Shown piece after piece: positions 36,064-50,314 of a DNA stretch of 64,000 nt (position 1 is the first letter of the stretch; every line of letters begins with the position of its first letter). Origin of the DNA: Glandiceps talaboti (Eukaryota > Hemichordata > Enteropneusta > Spengelidae); assembly GCF_964340395.1 (NCBI RefSeq), contig NC_135554.1, positions 5,133,975 through 5,197,974 on the forward strand. Reading direction: 5' to 3'. Made by a program: the position numbers and the translations under genes. Under the pieces are notes generated by a model. It had not been told where the DNA came from and searched no databases. It was given only the letters and a program-made list of their open reading frames with translations.

Positions 36064-36805
36064 GGTAAAGTCTTTTTTTAATAGACTGACATTATTTGTA
36101 TTGCTCGAATTCATTTCTATGCGTGATCAGCGAGTTTGTTACTGTGTGTACAAAGCTAATCATGACAGAGAAATGTACGAATAATTTTTGAAATCTATTT
36201 TCCTATCAGAACCATTTCAGTGATGTTGTTTTATATCTCAACGGTCGCGTACAAGCAGAAAGAATACTAATTATGAATTATGCATGAGGAAAATTTTAGA
36301 TTAAGAATAATTATATTTATCGAAGTATGGAGTATTGGAAACTCCTAAGTTTTCTTGACTCGGAGTTATGTTGAGCCGAAACGCTACAGAAATGCGTTGC
36401 TCACGCATTGAGTCTGACTATGATTTAAGATTCCTACAATAAAGAAACCTCTCTAATGAATCGATAAGTAAGACTTCCAAATCGTAAATATCAATCTCAG
36501 TGTAAGCTTGACAACGCAAACAGCTGTTCGGTATTTGGACAACAAACATAATATGTTGGTTGCCTGATATTAAAAGCAGTCGGCAGATAATAACGTTCAA
36601 ACTCTGCAGTTTCGGTTTCGTATGAATGCAAACCGTTTCGGAGTTCTCATCACAAAAGGCACAATTTTGCTCAACCCCCAGTTCATTGCATGTATATATC
36701 GTTGCAAAAAAGCTCTCCTACTTTGCCACTCCACTAGGTTTTGGTAAACATCCTAAGAATATTGATTGAACTTATGCATGAAATAACTATTTAAATAGGC
36801 AATTT
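36064..36805. other. Non-coding stretch
   Basis: No supported gene; if the preceding segment is a first exon this would be the start of its intron. Confidence 0.4.
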
Positions 36806-36826
36806 GTGTGTGTGTGTGTGTGTGTG

Positions 36827-36874
<48 letters not shown>

Positions 36875-36960
36875 AGTCAGTCAGTCAGTCAGTCAGTCAG
36901 TCAGTCAGTCAGTCAGTCTGTCCGTCCGTCCGTCCGTCCGTCCGTCTGTCTGTCTGTCTG

Positions 36961-37044
<84 letters not shown>

Positions 37045-37054
37045 CGTGTGTGTG
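36806..37054 (+). repeat. Compound microsatellite GT / GTCT / GTCA / GTCC / TC
   Basis: A 250-bp run passes in order through (GT)n, (GTCT)n, (GTCA)n, (GTCC)n, (GTCT)n and (TC)n. Open frames over it are artefacts. Confidence 0.95.
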
Positions 37055-37234
37055 TAAACGTAAATGAAAACTGGAAGGTCTCAACAAAAGTCAACTCAAA
37101 CTGTATATAATTTATAATAATGAAGTGGTGCTGACAAAATTAAAAGAATCAAAATTAAATTAATTAATTAAATAAATTAATGTAAAATTAAAGAATGTTT
37201 TGCATCATTGCATTTCAAACTGTGTCGCTACTCG

Positions 37235-37590
37235 ACAGTATAACTGCTGGGGTAGGGCTCTAATTTGTTAGGAAATCATCAGCCATTAGACTGATCACTA
37301 GTTTCAATAATTACAAATCAACTAAGGTCTTTCCTGTGTTATTTTCAAACAATTTGACAGAGTTCAAGGAAGAGTGACTTGAAATGTGTTTAGTCATTGT
37401 AGAGGTGTTCGTAAATATTGATAATTAAAAGTAAGCAGTGCCCAATTCATGATGCATATGTGTGATTGAAGGGGAATCATTGTTTGTATAGAATATGAGA
37501 CTTAGGGACACACTGTAAATTTATCAATTTACTAAAACGAAATAATAATGCAAATTTTATTTAGCTCATCAGCTTGGGATATAGGGTTAG
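37235..37590 (+). repeat. Duplicated segment, copy 1
   Basis: Matches 41765-41890 and 43190-43330 (for example 'tcactagtttcaa.aatt', 'gagtgacttgaaatgtg.ttagtcat', 'aatacactgtaaa' type blocks). The second copy is interrupted by a non-LTR fragment. Confidence 0.55.
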
Positions 37591-37595
37591 GATTT

Positions 37596-38822
37596 GGTCG
37601 ATACAAAACACAAGTACAGGCCAGGTGCAGGCTAGGCCAGGTCAGGTCAGGTATTGACTGAATTTTATTTTTGGTTTCACATTCAGATCTAAAGATCGAC
37701 CATTAAAATTCACTAGTCAATATTTACCCAACCTTTTCAGCACATTCACACTACTGAGCTATACACATGGCTACAACCATGCTCAGAGTTTGACCCCAGA
37801 CATTGTTCTAGTTACATGTCCAGAGCTTTAACCATTAAAATGGGATCCAAACAGCTTTCCTACTTTGGGTTGGACCCAATCAGAATTGGTGTGAATTTCC
37901 CACATAAAGTATGAGCGGAAGAAGGGATTTTATAACTATTTGACATACACTTTTACTCTGACGTTTGCCATCAAACATTATATACACCACTAAAACAGAA
38001 CTTCAGTTATTCACACAGCGAATTGCTAGGTAAAAGGACTGAATCCACCTATACCATTTAGTGGTGATACACAATGTTATAAATAGTATAAACATCAGCT
38101 TACCACCATTGGCTCATGAGAAGAACGACAACATATCTATACCTGATCAATATTTTAGCATCACTCTATGATGCCTCTAACCCAACAAAAGCACACAAGT
38201 TGGGAGACATACCTCACAACTGGTGAGAAACACCCAAGCAGGAATTTCGAAACAGCCCTAGTCACTTTATGTGATGAATGTGTGCAACAGGAAATCAAGG
38301 CTGTATCATGATAGATTTCATCATGGTCATTTTAAAACACTTCACGTGTATATTACGTACTTTTTATCAGGCACATCAATATACCTATATGTGGATATCG
38401 AATAAGCAAACAACACTAGCAGAACCCTATCCCCCCCCCCCCAACACACTAAATGCGACTATTTCCCATATTAGCATCTACCATCTTTTTTGTCTTTCAC
38501 ATGCAACATTTAAAAGTGATTGAAGAAGTCCTATGCACCCTGATCAAGCATTGACAAAATGTTTTTTGCACGAAGTACATAGAAAAATGAATAGGAAATC
38601 AATGTGACAAATGTTATTCATAGTGGCGATTTTGAATAAATTAAGATAACTGATGGCGCATTGCTGAGAAAAACTAACCTGACGACTACTAATCGAATAT
38701 ATACAACAAATATAATGATGGATTCACATCTTTGGATCTGAATGTGAATCCAAAGATAAAATCCAGTCGATATCTGACCTAACCTGATCTAACCTGGCCT
38801 GCACATGCGTTTTGTACCAACC
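37596..38822. mobile_element. 1.2-kb element with ~100-bp inverted arms (GACCTGACCT core)
   Basis: Left arm (37596-37695) begins GGTCGATACAAAAC. The right arm (about 38722-38822) ends GTTTTGTACCAACC in inverse. Both carry the AGGTCAGGTCAGGT / ACCTAACCTGATCT core and 'ttcacattcagatc'. There is no transposase ORF, so it is non-autonomous. A related solo end sits at 20740. The flanks (GGATTTGG and GGGATTGG) may be an imperfect target duplication. Confidence 0.65.
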
Positions 38823-40139
<1,317 letters not shown>

Positions 40140-40446
40140 CAGATTGTGACTGCTTCGGTATATCAGCCTGTTGTTCTCTATATTGTTCCACTTTCTTAAC
40201 GGCCAACATATGGCCAATGCTTCTTACAATATCTATTAAGAAATCCAGTTTGTCATTAGATATAAAATCCAATTCACACAATTTGCTGAAAACCATTTGT
40301 GGGTTATCCAAACGCTCCATATCTCTTTTGGATATCTGATTTGGCACCAGCATCTCTTTCATTCTTCCAAATTCAACTTCACCTATCATTTGGCCAACAG
40401 TGTCCAAGAGAACTTTGAATTTGTCAAGGGAACTCGTTTGGGACAT
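40140..40446 (-). CDS. First coding exon with death effector-like domain
   Basis: From ATG at 40446 the minus strand encodes 102 residues and ends at a good donor (CTG|GTAAGT, phase 1). The sequence is an all-helical module of ~80 residues: LDKFKVLLDTVGQMI, GEVEFGRMKEMLV, then a 'FSKLCELDFIS.DKLDFLIDIVRSIG' stretch and a final 'VKKVEQY'. This order of helices, with the 'L...glis..dl.fL..il..i.R' pattern, is typical of death effector or related death-fold domains, which mediate homotypic contacts in apoptosis and innate immune signalling. The polar tail EQQADIPKQSQSG follows. No partner exon is visible to the left, so the full domain architecture is unknown. The superfamily call rests on pattern and not on alignment. 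Confidence 0.5.
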
Positions 40447-40962
40447 GACAGAACACACAACCTGGACAGCTTTAATATTAGTTTCGATCTGTTCACTATT
40501 AAAATACAGTTCGACCTTTCTTCATGACCTGTGATAAGGGTTGAATATTTAAGCTATGCATAAATCCCAGCTATAGATTCAACTGTTTAATATTGTAGTA
40601 GCCTGGGTCATAGCTGTTGTTTCTATTCATATAATATTGTATTATAAGTTTATATAATAATTACATCGTATTAATATTTCAAGGAAAGTCTTAAAAACTG
40701 GAGCGTTTGAATTTATGGTGATGTATTCGTTGCTGGAAACTAAATATTTTATTTGTTACACGTAACTACGTGCAATTCTCAAGGACATATGCCACAAGCA
40801 GCGTTATTTATATTAGAAAACGTAGTAATACACAACCGGCAGTGCCAATGGCCAGCTCTGGTAGGGGTGTGCGGCTAATACTGCCGACCCCAGATTCAAT
40901 TCTAGATATATCTTGACCCAAAACAATACTTCATTATTAAATTGTGGATCGCAAATGTAGTG
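40447..40962. other. Upstream of the death-fold exon
   Basis: Presumed 5' UTR/promoter side of the minus-strand exon. AT-rich, no motif that can be named with confidence. Confidence 0.35.
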
Positions 40963-41764
40963 AGGGAGACTTCAGTAATTACAAGGGGGGGGGGAGGGCC
41001 GGGGGAATTTACGGTCGGCCTGTTGCTAAAATATGACCCCTCCCTCAACTCTGCCATGCTAAAAGTGGCCCTCCTTCAACTTCCTTTCTCTAAAATATGA
41101 CCAACCCCCACCCCCCCCCATTCAAAATATGAGTTAAAATACTGTCAGATTTGTAAAAGGACATGAGTCCCAGAATCAATGGTAAGGACGTCACCCCCCC
41201 CCCCTGCTACCAATGTTGAAAGTGTTAAAGGCAATGGATAATTCCCCACTACTACCGCTACCGTCATGTGGATGCGTGTGAAGGCATTATATACCTGTGT
41301 TTGAATCTCATTGGCTGAGCTGAAGGCCACAATTCAGCTCCCACTGATTAGATTAGGTCAACATCTCCACAACATTTTCCCTAGTATCTTACCCAACTGT
41401 TTCCATTTTACACCTGTGAGACTCACTCCTCTCCTCACACCACAACTGACAATTCATTCATTAATACATGGTTGTCAGCAGCAATTTGAAATAGGCTGAT
41501 ATCATGGTACCTAACCCTAACCTTAACCGTAATCCAAACCATAACCCGAATGGCAGCAATGGGATTTGAAACCGGTGACAGCAATATAATTGGATAACAA
41601 CAAACACGAAATAAAGCAATGGTAGGCAATACAACGAGTCAAAGTAAAATGTGACCCTCTTTCAATCCCATTTTCTAAAATATGACCCTCCCCAGAGCTG
41701 ATTTATAAAAGGTGACACCCCCCCCCCCATTCCCCTGCCCCCTGTAAATACCGAAGGCTCCCTA
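40963..41764. mobile_element. 0.8-kb element with inverted GGGAG..CTTC ends
   Basis: Left end GGGAGACTTCAGTAATTACA plus poly-G is the inverse of the right end (poly-C then TGTAAATACCGAAGGCTCCC) with three mismatches in 20. The interior repeats 'aaaatatgaccc' and 'tttctaaaatatgacc' in the same orientation on both sides. No transposase is seen, so it is non-autonomous. The class is unknown. Confidence 0.6.
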
Positions 41765-43330
41765 CTGGGGCAGAGTTTTAATTTGCAAATTCATCACTAG
41801 TTTCAAGAATTTCAAATTACCTGACCTATTACCTATAGGGTTCAAAAGATGAGCGACTTGAAATGTGCTTAGTCATCGTGATGATTATAATAACAAATGC
41901 ATTGCAACTAAAATGTGTTTAACATCATATTGTACATGTGTTTGTAAGTTTCTTAAGGTTTATGGAGTTTTTGCATAATAATAATAAAAATAAACTTTAT
42001 TGTAACCTTATCTATATTTCCAGATATAAGTACAACACAATAATGTAAAAAGAAAAATGCTTGTATTGACCACAGACAAAAAAATAGTAATTCCACAGTG
42101 TGAAAATCAACACAGCATATTGGTTATACAGATAGTGATGAGCCTCTGAGGCCATATGTAATCAGAGGGCCTAAAAAGTAGTAAATGTATTTGTCAGCTG
42201 GTATATTTTTGTTCAAATGATATTCTCAAATTTTGAATTCATGTTGAATAAATTTGCTTATTTCAACTAATGTATTTTTGTCTTTTATTTTAAGAATCTT
42301 TATGAGATTCTCATTATCCGTGCTTGTACCAGAATATATATTTAATTTGTTAAAGAGTTCTTTCCTTTCATTTTGATATCCTGTACAGCGTAATAAAAAT
42401 GCTCCTCATCTTCTATTTCACCTTGTTTGCATACAGGGCATGTCCTGCTTGATAAGGTGGTGTTTGTGTATCTTCCAGTTTCTATATGTAAGAGCACTAA
42501 TTCTAAGTTTCGTCATTGCTGATCTGTATTGTTGGTTTTTTAATGTTTTCTAAATAGTTTTCAAAGTTCATATCCGTTTTAATTTGTCTACATGTATGTA
42601 GTTTATTTTTATATTGTTTGTCATTGTTGTCCTTCATTGTGTCCATTATATTTTTGTGGAGAAGCAACTTCAACTTTTCCTTAAATCTAGCAATTAGGTT
42701 TTCACTGTTGGAGTGGTTTGGTTCAGCTGTCGACACCTTATCCATTATCAAAAGTTTTAATGTTTGCTTCATTCCTGTGGCCCAGGATTGTATTCCACTG
42801 GACTCCAGATTTTTACTCAGACAGTAAGCTTCCTTAGTAAGGGTAGTTTCTGCTTTCTGTAAAATCTTTAGCCAATATTTGAACATTTGTGTCAGGCCAG
42901 ATACTAGTAGGGGGTAGCGACCTAGTTCCATAAGGCAAGCTGTATTAGATGCTTTACAGTTTACATTTAGTAGGAATTTGCAGAACTTTATGTGTAGTTT
43001 TTCCATGGGAGTTGAGAGTTTCATTAGGTTTCGAGACTGGTTTATGTTTTCATGTGACCAAACCTCACTACAGTGTATGATGTGCAAGTGATAATAAGTG
43101 ACAATAAAATGGAATCCCTAATTTTTGGAGGGACTTCATATTTTGAGCAATGATGGGTCCCTGGGACTCACTGGTTTCAAAGACTAGTGCAATCCCTACA
43201 TTGTATATGTGTAATTGGAACATCATTATTTTGTATTGAATGTTACAGAGACTCTTTAGAATACACTGTAAAAGTTATCTAATCACTAAAACTAATTAGT
43301 TATGCAAATTTGTATTTAGCTATATATTTT
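41765..43330 (+). repeat. Duplicated segment, copy 2 (interrupted)
   Basis: 41765-41890 and about 43190-43330 together match 37235-37590 in order. The material between them is the non-LTR fragment and its flanks. Confidence 0.5.
41900..43090 (-). pseudogene. 3' end of a dead non-LTR retrotransposon
   Basis: Minus-strand ORF2 C-terminus from 43087 to a stop at about 42226. The 194-codon frame 43087-42503 has the conserved block EKLHIKFCKFLLNV..SN.A...ELGRYPL. The remainder continues through at least three single-base frame changes to a Cys-His region (TCPVCKQGEIEDEEHF) that is usual at the C-terminus of such proteins, and a final helical tail. A 3' UTR and a TTATTATTAT-type tail end near 41980. 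The 5' part with endonuclease and RT core is missing. It interrupts the second copy of the duplicated segment at 37235, which gives its relative age. Confidence 0.75.
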
Positions 43331-45420
43331 CCACCGAATATATACGATATGTGATATATTTTCATCAAGCTGTTGGGTAAATTTAATTAGAATCTGACAA
43401 AGCACTAACGAGCTACAACCTAATTATATTATATCGATATGTAAACCAGTTTCGGGTGGGGGGGATAAGTATAGAAATGGTAGATTCACTAAATATCATG
43501 ATGCATGTCTGTATTCTGTATGAAACAGTATTTATTAGAATATCTGCAAGTTCAACATATGTGTATGAAAGCTAACATTCATTAACTAGAAATTAGACAA
43601 TTACAAAAAAGTAGATATTCGGTCAAGCTAGTATCTCTTGGTGGAATGTTATCATGGGGAAAATGTTTGATAGAGTCCCAGGGGGGTGGGGGGTACTCCC
43701 ATAGAAAGGGTATATATGTATGTACCGCGGTTTTGACCCCCTTTTTCGACTCATGTACACTTTTGAGTCTTGATTTTTAAAGCATCATGTAGAGGTTTGA
43801 CTCGCCTCTTTGAATGCACGTACTTTTTACCCCATATTTTGAAAAAGGTTGTTTCCATGGGTTGTTTTCAGTCATCTTTTTCTGAAGTAGGTGTCCCCCC
43901 CCCCTCCCCCCCCCCCCCCCCCGGCTGCCAATGAACTAGCAAAAGTGTTAAAAACTCATGACCACTGAAACGATTGGAGCAGCGCTGTAGCTAGAATGTA
44001 GACTTTTGACCCCCGTTTCTGGCTAAAATGTACCCATTACCCACCCAAGTGGGTAATATCTTTAAGCCAGTCTTGATAGGCAACTTTTTAACAAACTAGT
44101 TTGTTTATTTTATAAACCAAAGTTAACATTACAAAAATTGAAACGCTGTGTAACAACTGAAGAATATGTACAATCTATTATTTTGACACAAACATAAAAG
44201 CTTACATTAAAAGAAGGGGTTCCAATTACATATCCTTAGAAGCAGGTGGGTTAGGTATAGCTTGTGTATTCTGTATATGTATGGTTACAGTGAAGGTTCT
44301 GTCTGGAATAACAACATCAGAATGAGAGCTTTAGTCATGATCAGAATGGTTGGTGACTGCTGTTTGGAAAGCATTATAAGATGTCACATACACAGTACTA
44401 TTATCCAGATGGTTTCAGTCTATTATTGAGTTTACAAAGAATGACTATTCTGAGAAACATTCGTCTTTTTTTTTAATTTCTGATGATTTGATGCCATTTT
44501 CAAGATTTGTTTCAAACACAAAAGCTTAGAGTTGGCTGAGTGCAGAAAGTTAGATAGGACTGAGTAATTGAACCACACCTCATACTTTTATATTTTCATA
44601 ATATGCCTGAGGCACAGTGAGGTTCTCAAAGTACTGTGATTAATAAATAATGTAAATTTACAATCTGTTATCACAGTACTGTTAATTATCATACAGATTA
44701 GTCATAAAATTTATTATTAAAATGAGAGCTCATTCTATGAGAAACCCTTGTGTAAATTCAATTTAACATTCCTCTTAGGAAAAAAATCCAGTTTCACACA
44801 TGATTTTAAAAAAAATGTACTAAAATTCATAACAATGCATTGAATAATTTTCACAAAAAGCAATTCAATACTTATTTCAACTTTGACCTCCAGAGATTAC
44901 TCTACAATAAAACCAGTTGTATCAAACAACTCTCATTCAGCACCAAGGAGTGCAGAAATGCAAGTTTTCTAAATCTGTAAAACAGAATATTCAATGGTGA
45001 AAATAAATTACTGAAAAGCTGTCATGTCTCAGAGTTCCATGTACTCTACACAAACATTAGGCACACATGAGAATTAAAGTAGATTGACATGTTGCCAGTT
45101 CCAAGAAGAATTAATCCACACATCCCCCTAGTCTAATTCCTATACGACACATTACAGTTAATACTACCATCATTTCCACTCATGCATAGGGAAAGTCCTT
45201 ATTGTAACACAGAAATCTGTGCTACCTCTGACTGCATGATGACATTATCGCGTCCCCACATGATTTTTGTTTCAGACTGAAGAGATGGAGTTTGGTTAAT
45301 GAGCAATTGTCCAAAGGAACTAACCAATTACAACTGCCTGTATTTTGTGTGAGTCGCTTACCCTTCGCCCAGCTGGGGTAGCATAGATTCCTGTGTTAGA
45401 GTAATACCATGTATTCTGTA

Positions 45421-45451
<31 letters not shown>

Positions 45452-46635
45452 CTCCAGACTGTACCCTTGGTTTACCAATAAAATCCTTCTGTTATTGATG
45501 GCATTTAATCCTAGCTCTAAAAGATTACTCTGAATTAAAGAGGACAACACGTCTTTCCATCATTTCATTACGGTAATGTTATTACAAATGTAACACAAAA
45601 CATGACTAAACATAACAACATAAGCACTATTGTCTCATGCAATGCATCTTGGAACCAGATCAACTATCAACCTTCTTGAACTAACTTACCCTCTATATAC
45701 AGCATATGGTAAAAATTGGTTTTGAATTTGAGTACATAATATAATAACACCATAATATTAAGCATTTACATGTCAACTCAACACCATCCTGCCTTTGATA
45801 GGAGCCAGAATTGCCTGAAGTTGGTTGGCTACACTTTATAAACCTGGTTAAAGTCATTGTAAACATATCTCATTAAAAAAGTACTGATAAATGAATAGTA
45901 TACTCAATTTACAACTCTTATATAATGTCTATGTGTGTGTACGTGCGTGCATGCATGTGTATGTTTGAGTTCATCTATGGATTGAAAAAAATATTCAAAA
46001 AATTTATAGAATTCACAATTACAGACTAAATGTACACACAACTGAACTGAACTGAACTGCAAACATTCTACAGCATTTACAAAGATGTTAATCTAAGAAA
46101 GATGTCACTTTATAATCAAAATGAAAACACACTGCATCTTACAACCTTACAATGTGTATTTTAAGGTAGGAGGTGTCAAATTCAAATATACCCACAAAGG
46201 GTTTAATCATGTTTGACAAATACCATACACATCTGTCAAAGCCCACCACTGGCTCTATGACGTCTTGGTTTTCATTATAGAAAATCTGTGTGGGATTAGG
46301 TTGTGGCTACAGAAAGTCTGATGATATGGGTAGCAAAGTAAGAGGTAGGACTGCTCTACATTTACTGTTATACATGTAAACTGTTACAGCAAGAAACCCT
46401 TGAGATCATTTATCTATGATAAGCTACGAATACTAAACACTCCCTAACATCTCTCTCAATTGTTGACTTTCATTAAAACTCCCTCTCTTCTAAGTTGTCA
46501 CATACAAAGCCTCAACTCTATAGTTTACTCTTTCAGATCTCAACTCGTTTCATCTAAAAAATGGCTTGTACTTTGGTCTTCAATTTCCCTTTCCTGACTT
46601 GCTAGATTGTAACTTAGCTCTGCTGTGTTATTCCT
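43331..46635. other. Non-coding stretch, 3' flank of the nrf-6-like gene
   Basis: Holds poly-G/C tracts (43897-43922, 45420-45446) and a repeat-like segment with GGGGGGTACTCCCATAGAAAGG near 43690. Probably includes the 3' UTR of the minus-strand acyltransferase gene, whose poly(A) site I could not place. No other gene was recognised. Confidence 0.5.
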
Positions 46636-46770
46636 TTATTTGTCCTTTTTCAACTTCTCTATTCTACCTCTGATGAGTTGCTCCAAGTTTGCCATTGGCA
46701 TTTCTACAGCCAGGAATACAATGGCACTCACACCATAGGTCATGAAGAGGACACCAACAAACAGGTAGGC
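46636..46770 (-). CDS. nrf-6-like exon m (terminal)
   Basis: 135 nt, phase 0. Encodes the last membrane helix (AYLFVGVLFMTYGVSAIVFL), AVEMPMANLEQLI and a short basic cytoplasmic tail ending KLKKDK before TAA. Confidence 0.93.
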   Translation of the reverse strand, partial: AYLFVGVLFMTYGVSAIVFLAVEMPMANLEQLIRGRIEKLKKDK

Positions 46771-49700
46771 CTAAAAGAGATATAAAATTGTTATCTTTGT
46801 TGATCTATCGTTTTCTTTGTATCTCACATTCTACATACAAAATGGCTTCAAACTGCAGTTTCATAAAATTGCCACCACAAGAAGATTGCATCTTCATTCA
46901 AATAGTTGATTTTCCTGCTTGCCTGTGCTTTTTAAAATCTAGGTGAATTTACATTACATTTATAATGACAAACAATTAGCTAATAAAAAATAATTCAACA
47001 TCATTGGAAAAATATCGATATTAAACTTTTTGTCAAGTTTTAATCCACTGTTTACAATATTTAGATGAGCAAACACATTTTTCAACTCTGACCTTCGACT
47101 TCTTTGTATAAATTGGTTACCATGGAAAAATATACAGTGACCCTCTGTATTGAACCTATTATTATTACAAACTCTAAATGTTGAATACTTTTGGCAAATG
47201 TTTATAAAATTGTCATCACTTTCAGAAACATTACATATTGTTAGTATTTCTCCATAATTAATATATTTCATGGCTACATTTTGAAAATTATCAGAAATAT
47301 AACAATTGCACTTCTAAGTACTGAATACCTGAACAAATCTGACTAGAACCATTTCAAACTAAATAGTAGTAATAATAAAAATAATATATGTATACTTAAT
47401 TAATCCAAAATTAAATTCAGAAATTCAAATACAGTCAGCACTTCTGCAACACTCAAGTGCTCTAGTGTTAAAGTAGACATAGCTCAAGTGCACTAGTGTT
47501 AAAGTAGACATATGGATAAAGATTGAGTATTTATTTTGGATTTAGAATTTACAGAACAATTTTATTATGACTTCCTACACTGCAAGGGTGGTGTTTTCGG
47601 TTTCATATACAAGATGGTCGAACGACGGAATTGTTGAAAATCCAGAAATGCCACATTTCCATTGTGTGACCATATGCATTGAAACCGCAAACACCACTTT
47701 TAATGCAGTGATACTTTAAAAAAATCCATGTGAAACAACACATCAAGTCCTAGTTGTAACTCAATTAATTGCAAAAGATTACAAAATATGTACAAACATT
47801 TGCAAAAAGAAACTTTTTTACAATTTTATTTAGCTTTTTGAAATGTATTGAGTTACAAACACAGACTTTGATATATAATATGTTGTTTCACACTGATTGA
47901 TATGATAATGATAAAATTGTTTTATAGATTAAAAGTCCAAAATAAATACCCCTCTCCAGTTTAAAGCAGAAGGAACCCGAAGTACCTGCGTAAAATCTAC
48001 ATTGTGTAGTAGGGTCAAACTGAGCATCACCCATCTTACATACAGAAACTTAAGACTATTCTTCAGATCTGAATGTAAGAGATACTTACAATGATGTTAA
48101 TAGTGTAGTGAAATGGTGTCATAAAGTTGAATACCAAGACATCTAACACTATTGGATGGAATAAGTATGCAGTGTATGTAAGTCTGCTAAGTGGAATCCA
48201 GAAATCCCAGGAAAGTATATCGTTTATAGGACCTATGGAAAAATTAAAACCACAATCAAGTATATATAATCCTACCAAACTTTCTTTTGTTGTTGCCAGC
48301 TGTTGTCAGCAGTAGGTAAAACTAACCAAGTAACTTTTTGTAATTTCTGCATGTTTTCTGGCAGTCATGTCATTATACTTTGAAACAAAACTCTAAGGCA
48401 TTGTGAGACTTAGTATGGTGTCAACTGTAAAGTGAAGCTAATCAACAAAGGAAAAATCATCTTACAATATTAAAGGCCAGGGTTTCAATCCCAGGTTCTG
48501 GTATAAGTGTTATCTTGTCTGTGGAGCCATTAGGATTACATGAATCATTTCTTTTGTTCTGGGTCAACCTTTCTATATGTTTGTCAGACAAATGTTTTTC
48601 ACATCTAACCTTTTCAAAGTGGACTTTTAAAATCTGAAACAGAGTCAAAAGTATGGTTTTTTACAACAAAATAGACATACCTGCCAGGTTATATCGACAA
48701 GCAAACACAACCCATCCAACTGAGAGGGACCATGCAAAACGACTAAAACTACCATTGAGAATAATTTCTGCATTGCTTTGTACATGTCCATTAGATATAC
48801 TAGGATACATTCCATATATGACTGCCATGGCAACAACTGTAGAAAACAGCCAACCAGCAATGGAGACCATCTGACAAATAGATGCAAAGTTAGACTTTCA
48901 ATACTCCAATAGAGACAGTTATAACTTCATGATTATTATTAAAATCTAGCAAAAATGATGAGTCAGGAAAGAGTAGATACTTTTCAAATTGACAAACTAA
49001 AAAGCAATTGGACAGTACAATATAGATACTTTGGAACGATAAATTAGATGTTTTGATCCATCTACTATGGACCTTGATCACACATTGATTTAATTATTCA
49101 GCACTGATTTATCTCTCTGGCAATTTTCACTTGAGGAAAAACCTTACAAACTACGTTTGTGCCACTTGGTTAATTTAGTAAAATGTTATGACATGTACTT
49201 TATTACAAACTGTTAAAATGAATTAATTCTTGAATAATAAATACACACTTAAAGGGGCACAAGATGAGTTTATATGTTTGTGGGGTCACAGTGTAATTTG
49301 GTTTGCATATTCTACTTTGTTAAGTGTACTTAACCATTACTTGCAAAAAAATGAATTCAAACCTGGTGTTAAGATATAACTTATAAACAATCTGATGACG
49401 TAATTTATTATGTTATGTATCAGGAACTCCCTACTCGGCAATCAACAGTTCTAACACTACCAGAACACAAACTGTAATATCTTAAAAAAAATATACATCA
49501 ATATTAACATTATACTAGAATAGTTAAATGAAGTATTTAGTAAGTATTTTAATTTGATTAAAAAGTTTACAAACTCAGCTTGTGCCACTTCAATGAACAC
49601 TTATATCATCCAAGTTATTGTACAATCTTATCAACAATCACTGTTTGAATGCTTTTGTAAACATTCACTAATGAGTTAAGATACGTTAATTACAGAACCC

Positions 49701-50269
49701 ACAGAGGATCTTGACAGCTCCTAAATGGATAATAACCCAGAAAAACCATCACTGATTCAATCTGGAGAGAACATGAGGTATTTTGTGACTAGTAATACAC
49801 TTTTTTTTCAAAAGAAACAATATTTTTGTTTCAATTTTTGAGAACGTAATGTATTGGCTAAACATTACATGTGGTACTAACTGCTAAACTGATTGATTCA
49901 CATCCCCAAATAAAGTTGGAACTATTCATTATACTTACATAGGGTAATGAAATTGTCAAATGTCTTCGTTTCTGTAGCAAGAATCCCAGAGCAAGACCAG
50001 TCAAGTAAGGTGCAATTCTACAGTATGGTTTGATATACACTATATCAAAGTTGTTGGGCCCATGGCTGTGATCAAAATCAAAAGAATTGTTTTTAAATAA
50101 TATGAATTAATTAGTGTAATATACAATGTACTCACTTTGTAAACAGGGATTTTGAAATACAAAAAATTATAGTGATTAGTAAAAAAAAGTTTTGAATCAA
50201 GACAATTTCCCAACTAGGCACCCAAATATCATGGCAGTCGGTCCAGCAGTTTTTGACTTCAAGTTGTTT

Positions 50270-50314
<45 letters not shown>

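Noticed and set aside
36804-37110. Several long open frames on both strands
   Set aside because: All are translations of the compound microsatellite.
48063-48887. Additional plus-strand or alternative-frame ORFs over the acyltransferase exons
   Set aside because: Shadows of exons k and l, whose reading frame is fixed by splice phase and family motifs.
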